The notes under the pieces are model-generated. The model saw only the letters and a program-made list of their open reading frames with translations. It was not told the DNA's origin and did not search any database. DNA of 64,000 bases. Source: CAYJLW01 sp964370965. GTDB lineage: Bacteria; Actinomycetota; Acidimicrobiia; UBA2766. Below are positions 1 to 8,321 of this stretch, in pieces (positions within the stretch are counted from its first letter, which is position 1; each line of letters opens with the position of its first letter). The position numbers and the translations under genes are program-made. The stretch is from the NCBI GenBank assembly GCA_964370965.1, contig CAYJLW010000009.1:1-64000 (forward strand), read 5' to 3'.

Positions 1-1025
1 CTGGCCCGCGACGTCACACCGGTCGTCGTGTCCCGCACGAACACGTCCAGGGCCGCGTTGGTGTCCCCCGCCACGAGGTTCGACGCCGCCGAGTAGAACA
101 CGACATGGCGGCCGTCCCCGCTCACATCAGGCCGGTAGGAGTCGTCGTTGCCCTGCGTACCGTCGGTCGCCTCACTCACCCGGGTCGTCACCCCTGCCGC
201 CGTGTCCCGCACGAACACGTCGATCTTGCCGTTCGTGTCCCCGAACTCCAGGTTCCACGCATACGAGGAGAACGCCACATAGCGGCCGTCGTCGCTCACC
301 GCACCCGCGTAGGAAGGACCCGACGCCGTGGTCCCCGTCCAGGCCACGCTCACCCGCGTCGTCACCCCCGCCGCCGTGTCCCGCACGAACACGTCCTGCC
401 AGCCCGTGTCCCCCCACACCAGGTTCGACGCGTTCGAGGAGAACACCACATACCGGCCGTCACGACTCAACGCAGGCGACGACGAATCCTGGTTCCCCTG
501 CGTACCGTCCGTGGCCACGCTCACCCGCGAAGTCACCCCCGCCACCGTGTCCCGCACGAAGATGTCCACCTTCCCGTTCGTGTCCCCCGGCGCCAGATTC
601 GACGCGTACGACGAGAAGGCCACATAGCGGCCGTCCCCGCTGATCGCCACCCCGTCCGACGACCCGTTGGCTTCCACCCCGCCCGCGCCCACACTCACCC
701 GCGCAGTCGTCCCCGTCACCGTGTCCCGCACGAACACGTCCCACGTGCCATTCGTGTCCCCCGCCACGAGGTTCGACGCGTAGGACCTGAACGCCACATG
801 ACGACCGTCGTCACTCGCAGCGGACCGGGACGAGGCACTGTCAGCCGCCGTCCCACCGGCACCCGCGCTCACCAACACCGTCTCGCCCGCCACACCCCAC
901 GCCCGCCCCACACCAAGTGCCAGCACGGACATGGCAGCCGTCGCCAGCGCTGTCGTGAGCGCCGCCGCCCGCCGGAGGAGCCCGCGGCCGGCGGCGTGCG
1001 GCTGTGCTGTTGCGCCCTCTCGCAT
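1..1025 (-). CDS. Secreted PD40/TolB-like beta-propeller repeat protein, 5' part (runs off left edge)
   Basis: Only the N-terminal ~341 codons lie in the window; the gene continues past base 1. The ATG at 1025 is chosen because GGGAGG stands a few bases upstream. The first ~40 residues are Arg-rich and then Ala/Leu-rich (LLRRAAALTTALATAAMSVL), an export signal. The rest is at least five repeats of about 58 residues (171-174 bp period), each with 'DGRYVAFSS', 'ASNL..GDTN' and 'DVFVRDT' signatures, as in PD40/WD40-like TolB-type propeller proteins of Actinobacteria. No catalytic motif is visible. It diverges from hemW, with 176 bases between the starts. Likely an exported binding or scaffold protein; the ligand cannot be told. 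Confidence 0.82.
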   Translation of the reverse strand, partial: MREGATAQPHAAGRGLLRRAAALTTALATAAMSVLALGVGRAWGVAGETVLVSAGAGGTAADSASSRSAASDDGRHVAFRSYASNLVAGDTNGTWDVFVRDTVTGTTARVSVGAGGVEANGSSDGVAISGDGRYVAFSSYASNLAPGDTNGKVDIFVRDTVAGVTSRVSVATDGTQGNQDSSSPALSRDGRYVVFSSNASNLVWGDTGWQDVFVRDTAAGVTTRVSVAWTGTTASGPSYAGAVSDDGRYVAFSSYAWNLEFGDTNGKIDVFVRDTAAGVTTRVSEATDGTQGNDDSYRPDVSGDGRHVVFYSAASNLVAGDTNAALDVFVRDTTTGVTSRA

Positions 1026-1201
1026 CGATCCTCCCGGGAGGTGCCCCGATCGCTCGGGGTCGAAGTCGCCCCTTGCAGTCCCTGGCCCGGGCGGCCTCGA
1101 TGTCACTTCGGGAGGGATTCGACGCCTCAGGGGCGGGACTGAAAGGGATTTCGGCGATGCGTCCCCGGCGCCGTCCGTCCTGAGGGAGACTTGGCACGAC
1201 C

Positions 1202-2389
1202 ATGAGAGTTCGAGGATGCGAAGACGAGGGGGTGGAAGGCGTCCTGCCCCGGCCCCACGACCAGTGGTGGGCGGAGCGGTCGGCGGCGGGCCTGGGCGTC
1301 TACGTGCACGTGCCCTTCTGCGCCCACCGTTGCGGCTACTGCGACTTCGCCACCTTCGCCGGCCTCGAGGGTCTCGCGGAGGGCTACGTCCAGCGGGTCT
1401 GCGCAGAGATCGCCGAGCGAGTGCCGGGCCCGGCGGCGACGGTGTTCGTGGGCGGGGGCACGCCCAGCGTCCTCGCCCCCGACCTCCTGGGCCGCCTCCT
1501 GGGGGCCGTTCCCAAGGAGGCGGGCGCCGAATGCACCGTGGAGATGAACCCGGAGTCCGCCTCCGCCGGAGTCCTCGCCGCGGTCCGGGAGGCCGGCGCC
1601 AACCGGGTGTCCTTCGGGATGCAGTCCGCGGCTCCCCACGTCCTCGCGTTCCTGGAGCGTCGCCACAGCCCCGGGCGGGTCGCCGCCGCCGTGACCGACG
1701 CCCGGACCGCCGGTTTCGAGGAGGTCAACCTCGACCTCGTCTGCGGGACCCCGGGTGAGAGCGGGCCCGACTGGGACGCCACTCTGGACGTCGCCCTCGC
1801 GCTCGGCCCCACGCATCTCAGCGTGTACGCCTTGACCGTCGAAGATGCCACGCCGCTGGGCCGGGCCGTGGCGACAGGGGAGCGGCCCGCGCCCGACGAG
1901 GACGCCGCTGCCGACCGGCTCGCCGTGGCTGCTCGCCGTCTGCGCGAGGCGGGATACGCCCGCTACGAGATCTCGAACTGGGCGCGTCACAAGCCCTGCC
2001 TCCACAACCTCCGCTACTGGAGCGGGGGCGCCTACGTGGGGGTGGGGGCGGCCGCGCACAGCTACGACCCCGGGGTCCCGGAGCGCCGCTGGAACCACCG
2101 CCACCCCCGCACCTACATGGAGGCGGCCGACCCCGTGGCGGGGAGCGAGGTGCTCGACGGTCCCACCCGCGAGACCGAGGCGCTCTGGCTCGGCCTCCGG
2201 CGGGCGTGCGGGGTCCCCGCCCCGGACCACGTGCCCGGCCACCTCCTCGAAGGGGGCCTCTGCACGCTGGACGCCGGTCGGCTCCGGCTCACGGAACGGG
2301 GCATGGCGGTCGCAGACGGTGTCGTCCGGGAGTTGTCGCTCGCCCGGGGCTGTCACTCGCGCAGGGTGAGTGCTAATTTCTCTACATGA
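1202..2389 (+). CDS. hemW: HemW, radical SAM heme chaperone (HemN-like)
   Basis: 395 residues. The radical SAM cysteines appear as CAHRCGYC (CxxxCxxC) near residue 39, followed by GGGTPS, 'NPES', GMQS and the C-terminal 'NLRYWSGG.Y.G.G..AHSY' signature of the HemN/HemW family. The C-terminal HemN domain is present. HemW proteins bind and transfer heme and are not true coproporphyrinogen dehydrogenases; many older annotations call them HemN. The stop overlaps the hrcA start by four bases (ATGA), so the two are translationally coupled, and the hemW 3' end carries a CIRCE-like operator. The hemW-hrcA-dnaJ order is typical of Actinobacteria. GTG at 1232 is an alternative start. Confidence 0.93.
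   Translation: MRVRGCEDEGVEGVLPRPHDQWWAERSAAGLGVYVHVPFCAHRCGYCDFATFAGLEGLAEGYVQRVCAEIAERVPGPAATVFVGGGTPSVLAPDLLGRLLGAVPKEAGAECTVEMNPESASAGVLAAVREAGANRVSFGMQSAAPHVLAFLERRHSPGRVAAAVTDARTAGFEEVNLDLVCGTPGESGPDWDATLDVALALGPTHLSVYALTVEDATPLGRAVATGERPAPDEDAAADRLAVAARRLREAGYARYEISNWARHKPCLHNLRYWSGGAYVGVGAAAHSYDPGVPERRWNHRHPRTYMEAADPVAGSEVLDGPTRETEALWLGLRRACGVPAPDHVPGHLLEGGLCTLDAGRLRLTERGMAVADGVVRELSLARGCHSRRVSANFST
2350..2376 (+). promoter_or_regulatory. Degenerate CIRCE operator (HrcA site) inside the 3' end of hemW
   Basis: The right arm GAGTGCTAA (2368-2376) is the exact CIRCE half-site. Exactly nine bases upstream stands CTGTCACTC (2350-2358), matching six of nine positions of the canonical left arm TTAGCACTC. 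The site ends nine bases before the hrcA ATG. This fits autorepression of hrcA-dnaJ by HrcA. The spacing and half-site are seen directly; binding is inferred. Confidence 0.72.
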
Positions 2390-3405
2390 CGCATGCAGAG
2401 CTCGACGAACGCCGCGCCGCCGTTCTGCGGGCGATCGTCGAGGAGTACGTGAGCACGGCGCAGCCTGTGGGCTCGGCGACCGTCCTGCGGCGGCGACGCC
2501 TGAAGGTTTCCCCCGCCACCGTCCGCAACGACATGGCGATGCTGGAGGCGCACGGGTTCATCACCCAGCCCCACACCTCGGCTGGGCGCGTGCCCTCCGA
2601 TCTGGGCTACCGCTACTTCGTCGACCACTACGCCCGCGCCGACCGGCTCACCGCTCCCGAACGCGAGACCCTGGGGCACCTCTTCGACAGCGCCCGGCGT
2701 GAGCTCGAGGACGTCCTGGGTACGACCTCCCGGATCCTGGGCGCGTTCACGTCCGCCGCCGCGGTGGTCACGGCTCCTCAGGTCGGCCAGTCCCTCCTCG
2801 TGTCGGTCCACCTCACCCTCGTGCAGCCCCACCTCCTCGTCGCCGTCCTCGTCACCGAGCAGGGGAGGGTCATCAAGGTCGTCGCCGAGTCCGACGACGA
2901 TTTCCCCTCCGATCGCGTGGGGGCCGCAAACGAGGCCCTGTCGCGCCTCCTGGTGGACACTCCCGCCTGGCGGTGCGGGGGCGCGAGGGAACCGTGCCCG
3001 GACCCTGGCGTCGAAGGCATCGTGGCCGCGGTGCTCGCCGCGGTCGAGGGTCTCGAGGAGCCTGCCGACGGCCTCTTCCTGGGCGGGGCGGCGACAGTCG
3101 CGGAGCGGTTCACGGAGCTCGAGGTCGTCCACGACATCCTCGCCACGCTGGAGAAGCAGGCTATGGTCGTCGATCTCCTCCAGGGTCTCCTCGCCGACGA
3201 GTCCGACGTCGTGGTGCGCATCGGCTCCGAGATGACCCAGGACGAGTTCCGCCGCACGTCCGTCGTCGTGACCACGTACCAGGCCGGTAACGCGGCCGGG
3301 GCGGTCGGTATCGTGGGTCCCACACGGATGGACTACTCCAAGGTGATGTCCGCCGTGAACTACGTCGCCGAGCGCCTCCAGTCCACCCTCCATGCACAGG
3401 ACTGA
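2386..3405 (+). CDS. hrcA: HrcA, heat-inducible transcription repressor
   Basis: 339 residues, the normal HrcA length. The N-terminal winged helix ('AVLRAIVEEYVSTAQPVGS' then 'KVSPATVRNDMAMLE') is followed by the GAF-like central domain and a C-terminal 'GPTRMDYSKVMSAVNYVAERL' segment diagnostic of HrcA. The protein represses chaperone genes by binding CIRCE operators and needs GroEL for activity in known systems. The start ATG overlaps the hemW stop. It is followed six bases later by dnaJ. A CIRCE-like sequence just upstream suggests autoregulation. Confidence 0.96.
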   Translation: MTHAELDERRAAVLRAIVEEYVSTAQPVGSATVLRRRRLKVSPATVRNDMAMLEAHGFITQPHTSAGRVPSDLGYRYFVDHYARADRLTAPERETLGHLFDSARRELEDVLGTTSRILGAFTSAAAVVTAPQVGQSLLVSVHLTLVQPHLLVAVLVTEQGRVIKVVAESDDDFPSDRVGAANEALSRLLVDTPAWRCGGAREPCPDPGVEGIVAAVLAAVEGLEEPADGLFLGGAATVAERFTELEVVHDILATLEKQAMVVDLLQGLLADESDVVVRIGSEMTQDEFRRTSVVVTTYQAGNAAGAVGIVGPTRMDYSKVMSAVNYVAERLQSTLHAQD

Positions 3406-3411
3406 CCTCTC

Positions 3412-4524
3412 ATGACCGAGGACTACTACGCCGTCCTGGGCGTCCCCGCCGATGCGTCCCAGGACGGCATCAAGGCCGCCTACCGGAGCCTCGCCCGCCA
3501 ATACCATCCTGACGCGAACTCCGGGTCGGCGGAGGCCGAGGAGCGCTTCAAGAAGATCACCGTCGCCTACGAGGCGCTCAGCGACCCGGACAAGCGCCGC
3601 CGCTACGACCTCTACGGCCCCGACGGCGTCTCGGCTTCGGGGCAACGGGGCTTCGGCTTCGACGACGTCTTCGAGGCGTTCTTCGGCCGCGGGGGCGGCC
3701 CCTTCGGATTCGGCGGCGCCGGCGGAGGACCGCCGCCCGGGGAAGACGCGGTCGTCGACCTCCATCTGGAGTTCACGGAGGCGGTCTTCGGCAGCGAACA
3801 CGACGTCGAGGTGCGTCTCCCCGTCCCCTGTGACGCCTGCGAGGCGTCCGGCGCCGCCCCCGGTACGCACGCCGGCCGCTGCGCCACGTGCGCGGGCCGG
3901 GGGGAGGTGCAGCAGGTGCGGCGCACGATCCTGGGCCAGATGGTGACGTCGTTCCCGTGCCCCGACTGCGAGGGCCGGGGCGAGAGGGTCACGAACCCCT
4001 GTCCCGCGTGCCGGGGTGAGGGACGCCGGCCAGAGACCGCCACGGTGAAGGTCACGGTGCCCGCGGGCATCGAGGACGCCAACAGCCTCCGCCTCAGCGG
4101 CCGCGGGGCAGCGGGCCGGCGCGGGGGCCCGGCGGGTGACCTGTACGTGCGCCTCGGCGTCGCCCCCCCGCCGCCGGGATGGAGCAGGTCCGGTGACGAC
4201 CTCCACTACTCCCTGGCCGTCCCCCTCACCGTAGCGGCGCTGGGCGGCCACCTCGACGTGACCCCTCTCGACGGCGACCCGATCGGAATCGACGTCCCTG
4301 CCGGCACCCAGCCGGGGGCCGTGGTCCGCTTCCGGCGCCGGGGCGTCCCCCACGTACAGCGGTCCGGCCGGGGCGACCTCCTCGTCTCCCTCGACGTCGC
4401 CGTCCCCGAGGACCTCGACGAGGAGCAGGAGGCCCTGCTGCGCGAGTTGGCGGAGCTGCGGGGCGACCCGGTGGCAGAGCCCGAGGCCGGGATGCTGGGG
4501 CGGATCCGGCGAGCCTTCCGGTAG
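3412..4524 (+). CDS. dnaJ: DnaJ (Hsp40) co-chaperone, type I
   Basis: 370 residues. The J domain (residues ~1-68) carries the HPD tripeptide in 'QYHPDAN'. A Gly/Phe-rich stretch follows (~75-110). Four zinc-binding CxxCxGxG-type repeats come next, two of them variant: CDACEASGA, CATCAGRG, CPDCEGRG, CPACRGEG. A C-terminal substrate-binding domain completes the type I layout. It stimulates DnaK ATPase and delivers substrates. Placement directly behind hrcA matches the second DnaJ of Actinobacteria (dnaJ2), the other usually lying in the dnaK-grpE operon. No dnaK is in this window. Confidence 0.96.
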   Translation: MTEDYYAVLGVPADASQDGIKAAYRSLARQYHPDANSGSAEAEERFKKITVAYEALSDPDKRRRYDLYGPDGVSASGQRGFGFDDVFEAFFGRGGGPFGFGGAGGGPPPGEDAVVDLHLEFTEAVFGSEHDVEVRLPVPCDACEASGAAPGTHAGRCATCAGRGEVQQVRRTILGQMVTSFPCPDCEGRGERVTNPCPACRGEGRRPETATVKVTVPAGIEDANSLRLSGRGAAGRRGGPAGDLYVRLGVAPPPPGWSRSGDDLHYSLAVPLTVAALGGHLDVTPLDGDPIGIDVPAGTQPGAVVRFRRRGVPHVQRSGRGDLLVSLDVAVPEDLDEEQEALLRELAELRGDPVAEPEAGMLGRIRRAFR

Positions 4525-4525
4525 C

Positions 4526-5242
4526 GTGCGGGTCCCCCATGTGCTCGTCCCCGGAGAGCGCCGCGGGGGCGAGAGGGCGCTGCCCCCGGCGGCCGACCAC
4601 CATCTTCGCCGGGTGCTGCGGCTCCGGCCCGGGGCGGCGATCACCGTCACCGACGGCGCCGGCGGGTTCGCCCCCGCCGTTCTCACCGGCAGCGGCGCGG
4701 AGGTCGGCGCCTGGCAAGACGTCCCTCGGGAGGCCGTCGTGACGCTGCACCCAGCCCTCACCAAGGGGGCCAAGCTCGACCTCGTGGTCGAGAAGGCCAC
4801 CGAACTCGGTGTGGGTGCCGTCCGCCCGGTCGTGTGCGAGCGGAGCGAGCGGAGGTGGGACGGCGAACGGGCGGCGGCCGCCCTGCGCCGCTGGGAGGCC
4901 GTGGCGGCGGCGGCGCTCACCCAGAGCGGCAGCGTCTGGCTGCCCACGCTGAGCGCGCCCCTGGCCCTGGGCGACGTCGTGAGCTCCGGTACCGGTGTCC
5001 TCCTCGACCCCGCGGGTCGGAGCGGCGAAGAAGCCCTGGGCGAGACACGTCCCCTCGCTCTCCTCACCGGGCCGGAGGGCGGCTTCACGGATGGGGAGCG
5101 GACCCTTGCGGAGGCCCACGGATGGACGTCCGTGCGTCTCGGGAACCTCGTCATGAGGGCGGAAACCGCTGCCGTGGTCGGCCTCGCCCTCGTGCAGGCA
5201 GCGCACGGGGCATTCCGGGGCACGGCCGCTCCCCCCGGCTGA
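4526..5242 (+). CDS. rsmE: RsmE, 16S rRNA (uracil1498-N3)-methyltransferase
   Basis: 238 residues from a GTG start one base after the dnaJ stop. The N-terminal PUA-like part has 'HHLRRVLRLRPG'. The C-terminal SPOUT knot has 'LLTGPEGGFTDGE' and 'VMRAETAAVVGLALVQ', the SAM-binding signature of RsmE. The enzyme methylates U1498 of 16S rRNA in the assembled 30S subunit. The gene is tightly packed into the hrcA-dnaJ transcription unit, as in other Actinobacteria. Confidence 0.95.
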   Translation: MRVPHVLVPGERRGGERALPPAADHHLRRVLRLRPGAAITVTDGAGGFAPAVLTGSGAEVGAWQDVPREAVVTLHPALTKGAKLDLVVEKATELGVGAVRPVVCERSERRWDGERAAAALRRWEAVAAAALTQSGSVWLPTLSAPLALGDVVSSGTGVLLDPAGRSGEEALGETRPLALLTGPEGGFTDGERTLAEAHGWTSVRLGNLVMRAETAAVVGLALVQAAHGAFRGTAAPPG

Positions 5243-5262
5243 AGCACAACCACGGAGGGTGG

Positions 5263-5291
5263 TTGCCGGTGCGCGTCGAATGCTGTAGGGT
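5263..5291 (+). promoter_or_regulatory. Predicted sigma70-type promoter of bldD
   Basis: TTGCCG (5263-5268) is separated by 17 bases from TAGGGT (5286-5291). Transcription would begin near 5298, leaving a short leader with GGGAGG (5304-5309) seven bases before the GTG start at 5317. This places bldD and perhaps mtaB under their own promoter. Confidence 0.55.
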
Positions 5292-5316
5292 GAGCCCGTT
5301 CCTGGGAGGTTTGGGT

Positions 5317-5799
5317 GTGGATCCCTCTTACGCAAGACAAGTAGGCGAGCGGCTTCGCAGCATCCGCAAGCAGAAGGGTCTCTCCCTTCAGGACGTGGAA
5401 GCGAAGTCCGATCACGAGTTCAAGGCCTCGGTGCTGGGCGCCTACGAACGCGGGGAGCGGTCCATCTCTGTGCCCCGCCTGCAACGGCTGGCGATGTTCT
5501 ACGAGGTGCCCGCCGACCAGCTTCTGCCTCCGCAGCCCGGGGCGCGACGGATGTTCGACCGCCCCACGGGCGGCATCACCCTCGATCTCAGCCGCCTCGC
5601 CGACCTCGCCGACTCGGAGTTCGAGGCGATCACGCGCTACGTGGCGATGATCCAGGTGCAGCGCCAGGACTTCAACGGCAGGGTCCTCACGATCCGCAGC
5701 GACGACATGCGGGCGCTGGCCTGCCTGTACGAGATGACCCCTGACGAGCTCGACTCCCGCCTCGAGGAGTTGGGCGTGAAGTCGGCTGCGGCGGCCTGA
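5317..5799 (+). CDS. bldD: BldD-like XRE-family transcription factor with c-di-GMP-binding signature
   Basis: 160 residues. GTG at 5317 was chosen over the longer open frame because GGGAGG stands seven bases upstream and the N-terminus then matches BldD (SYARQVGERLRSIR). The helix-turn-helix covers residues ~8-65 ('LSLQDVEAKS', 'GAYERGERSISVPRLQRLA'). The C-terminal domain has R-Q-D, eight residues, then R-S-D-D, which is the RxD-x8-RxxD signature that binds tetrameric c-di-GMP in Streptomyces BldD. In Streptomyces this regulator holds back development when c-di-GMP is high. Identity as a BldD orthologue is well supported by sequence; its regulon here is unknown. mtaB follows four bases after the stop. 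Confidence 0.87.
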   Translation: MDPSYARQVGERLRSIRKQKGLSLQDVEAKSDHEFKASVLGAYERGERSISVPRLQRLAMFYEVPADQLLPPQPGARRMFDRPTGGITLDLSRLADLADSEFEAITRYVAMIQVQRQDFNGRVLTIRSDDMRALACLYEMTPDELDSRLEELGVKSAAAA

Positions 5800-5803
5800 G
5801 CCG

Positions 5804-7159
5804 GTGGCGGCCGGTCCCCAACCGTCCGCCGTCTCCCTCCTCACGCTCGGCTGCCGTCTCAACCAGGCCGAGACCGAGGAGACCCTCGCTTGCCTGCAAG
5901 GCCACGGGGTCCGGGCTCACGACGGCCTCGACCCCGGGGCCGGCGTCGTCGTCGTGAACACCTGCACCGTGACCGCCGACGCGTCCCGTTCGTCGCGAAA
6001 GCTCATCCGCAAGGCCGCCTCGGGCGGGGCCCGCGTAGTGGTCACGGGCTGCTACGCCGTCGCCGAGCCCGAGACCTGCGCCGGCCTCCCCGGTGTCGTA
6101 CGCGTGGTGGCCAACAAGGACAAGGACGATCTCGGGGACGTCGTGGCGGACCTCGTGGGCGCTCCGGCGGAGCCCGGGTCCGCGCACACGGGCGTTCCGG
6201 CGCCCGTCGACGCCGTGGGATGCACGCACGCGGAGTCCCTCGCCGTCACCCAGGCGCGCCGGGCCTTCAAGGTCCAGACCGGTTGTGACGAGGGCTGCAC
6301 GTTCTGCATCATCCCCGCCACCAGGGGCGAGCTCACGAGCCGCCACGCCGGAGACGTCGTCGCCGGGGTGCGGGCCCTGGTCGCCGCCGGGGCCGGCGAG
6401 GTGGCGCTCACCGGCGTGCATCTCGGCAAGTACGGCATCGAGAGCAGCGGGGTGCCCTGCCTCGCCCCCCTCGTGCGTCGCATCCTCGACGAGGTCCCGG
6501 AGCTGACCTGGCTGCGCCTCTCCTCGATCGAAGCCGGTTGGGTCACCGACGACCTCCTCGCCCTCATGGCCGGCGAGGACCGGGTCTGTCCGCACCTGCA
6601 CCTCCCGCTGCAGTCCGGAGACGACGCCGTCCTCGGAGCCATGGGCCGGCCGTACGGCGTCGCCGGGTTCCTGCGCGTCGTGCGCCGGGTCCGGGACGCG
6701 CTCGGCCCCGACGCCGGGATCACCACCGACGTCCTCGTGGGCTTTCCCGGGGAGTCCGACGCCGGTTTCGCGGCGACGTGCGCGGCCGTCGAGGCCGCCG
6801 CATTCACCCGTCTCCACGTCTTCCGGTACTCGCCGCGACCGGGCACGCCGGCAGCGTCGTGGCGCACCCAGGTCCCCGAGGACGTGAAGAAGGTCCGATC
6901 CGCCGCTCTCCGTCGACTCGGCGACGACCTGGCCGGAGCCTTCCACCGGCGCTTCCTGGGGCGCCCCCTGCTCACGATGGTGGAGCTCGCTGGTGCCGCC
7001 ACGCCCCACGCCCCCGGTGTGCCCGCCCTCACGGGCACGGCCGGGAACTTCGTGAAGGTCCGCACGTCCGGCCCCGCCGGCCTTGTCGGGCGCGTGGTTC
7101 CGGTCACCGTCACCGTTGCCGACGCCTCGGGCGTCCGTGGCGACGCAGAACCGTCCTGA
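5804..7159 (+). CDS. mtaB: MtaB, tRNA t6A37 methylthiotransferase
   Basis: 451 residues from GTG. The N-terminal MTTase domain supplies the auxiliary cluster cysteines in 'LGCRLNQAE', 'NTCTVTADAS' and 'VTGCYA'. The radical SAM motif is CDEGCTFC (CxxxCxxC). The 'GCRLNQAE' wording and the 'HLGKYG' segment favour MtaB over MiaB or RimO. The enzyme converts t6A to ms2t6A at position 37 of ANN-decoding tRNAs. The last ~60 residues match the position of a TRAM domain. It follows bldD by four bases, so the two are probably co-transcribed. Confidence 0.9.
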   Translation: MAAGPQPSAVSLLTLGCRLNQAETEETLACLQGHGVRAHDGLDPGAGVVVVNTCTVTADASRSSRKLIRKAASGGARVVVTGCYAVAEPETCAGLPGVVRVVANKDKDDLGDVVADLVGAPAEPGSAHTGVPAPVDAVGCTHAESLAVTQARRAFKVQTGCDEGCTFCIIPATRGELTSRHAGDVVAGVRALVAAGAGEVALTGVHLGKYGIESSGVPCLAPLVRRILDEVPELTWLRLSSIEAGWVTDDLLALMAGEDRVCPHLHLPLQSGDDAVLGAMGRPYGVAGFLRVVRRVRDALGPDAGITTDVLVGFPGESDAGFAATCAAVEAAAFTRLHVFRYSPRPGTPAASWRTQVPEDVKKVRSAALRRLGDDLAGAFHRRFLGRPLLTMVELAGAATPHAPGVPALTGTAGNFVKVRTSGPAGLVGRVVPVTVTVADASGVRGDAEPS

Positions 7160-7339
7160 TCCGGGCGGCACCTCCGCGGTCGCGATCGCGTCCCGGTGCC
7201 GGGGAAGGAGTCCGCAGAGGCCTCGGGCGGGACCTCCGAGCGCGGGGGAGACGGGGTTCTCTCTAGACTCAACCGGGTCCGTCCTCAGAAGAGGTGAGGC
7301 GCGCTGGCGCAGACCACGCCCCAACAACTGAAGATCCTC

Positions 7340-8320
7340 GTGCCGGGCAACGATCTCATGACCGCCCTGCTCGGCCAGCACGACGAGTTGCTGCGCATCA
7401 TCGAGGCCGACTTCGACGCCGCCATCCTCGTGCGCGGAAACGAGATCACGGTGACCGCCGCCGAGGACGTCACAGCGCAGCTCGAGCAGCTCTTCGAGGA
7501 CCTCATAGCCCTCGTCCAGACCGGCCACCGTCTCGATCCGGAGTTCGTGGGGCGCACGATCGAGATGGTGCGGGCGGGCGCCCAACCGGCCCAGATCCTG
7601 TCCCACCAGGTGCTCGTGACGCCGGTGAAGACCGTGCGGCCCAAGACGGTGGGGCAGAAGGCGTACGTGGACGCCATCGAGTCCAACACGGTCGTGTTCA
7701 CGATCGGGCCCGCCGGCACGGGGAAGACCTACCTGGCGATGGCCGCGGCCGTGAAGGCGCTACAGGAGCGAACCGTGCAGAGGATCATCCTCACCCGTCC
7801 CGCGGTGGAGGCGGGGGAGAAGCTCGGCTACCTCCCCGGCGACCTCCTCGCCAAGGTCGACCCTTACCTGCGCCCGCTCTACGACGCCCTCTACGACCAG
7901 CTCGGCCCCGAGACCGCGGCGCGCCTCGTGGAGCGGGGCACGGTCGAGGTGGCCCCCCTCGCCTACATGCGCGGGCGCACGCTGAACGACAGCTTCGTGA
8001 TCCTCGACGAGGCCCAGAACACGACGCACGAGCAGATGAAGATGTTCCTCACGCGCCTCGGCTTCGGCTCCCGGGCCGTGGTCACGGGTGACGTCACCCA
8101 GATCGACCTTCCGGGGGGTCGGCGGTCCGGCCTCCGCGACCTCCCCGAACTCCTCGCCGAGATCGACGGTGTCGCCTTCGTGGCGCTGGGGCGCGCCGAC
8201 GTCGTCCGCCACCGCATCGTGGCCGAGATCGTCGAGGCGTACCGCGTCTACGAAGAGACCCTCGACTCGCATCCCGGCTCGCGTGAGCCCGGGGCCGCCT
8301 CACCCCGGTCACACCTGTGA
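7340..8320 (+). CDS. phoH: PhoH-family ATPase
   Basis: 326 residues from GTG 7340. Walker A is GPAGTGKTY, Walker B lies in 'FVILDEAQNTT', and 'GDVTQIDLPGG' and 'SGL' complete the PhoH core. The family works with YbeY in RNA/ribosome metabolism; its exact reaction is unsettled. The true start may lie upstream. The frame is open to CTG 7304, which would add 'AQTTPQQLKIL' and restore the N-terminal beta strand usual in the family. GAGGTGA (7291-7297) is six bases before that CTG, while GTG 7340 has no ribosome binding site. A -10-like TAGACT is at 7264-7269. ybeY starts two bases after the stop. Confidence 0.93.
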   Translation: MPGNDLMTALLGQHDELLRIIEADFDAAILVRGNEITVTAAEDVTAQLEQLFEDLIALVQTGHRLDPEFVGRTIEMVRAGAQPAQILSHQVLVTPVKTVRPKTVGQKAYVDAIESNTVVFTIGPAGTGKTYLAMAAAVKALQERTVQRIILTRPAVEAGEKLGYLPGDLLAKVDPYLRPLYDALYDQLGPETAARLVERGTVEVAPLAYMRGRTLNDSFVILDEAQNTTHEQMKMFLTRLGFGSRAVVTGDVTQIDLPGGRRSGLRDLPELLAEIDGVAFVALGRADVVRHRIVAEIVEAYRVYEETLDSHPGSREPGAASPRSHL

Positions 8321-8321
8321 C

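Noticed and set aside
4834..5316. Extended frame upstream of bldD
   Set aside because: Overlaps most of rsmE in another frame; the BldD homology and ribosome binding site both start at 5317.
2353..5862. 1,169-codon minus-strand frame opposite hrcA-dnaJ-rsmE-bldD
   Set aside because: Covers four well-recognised plus-strand genes; composition shadow.
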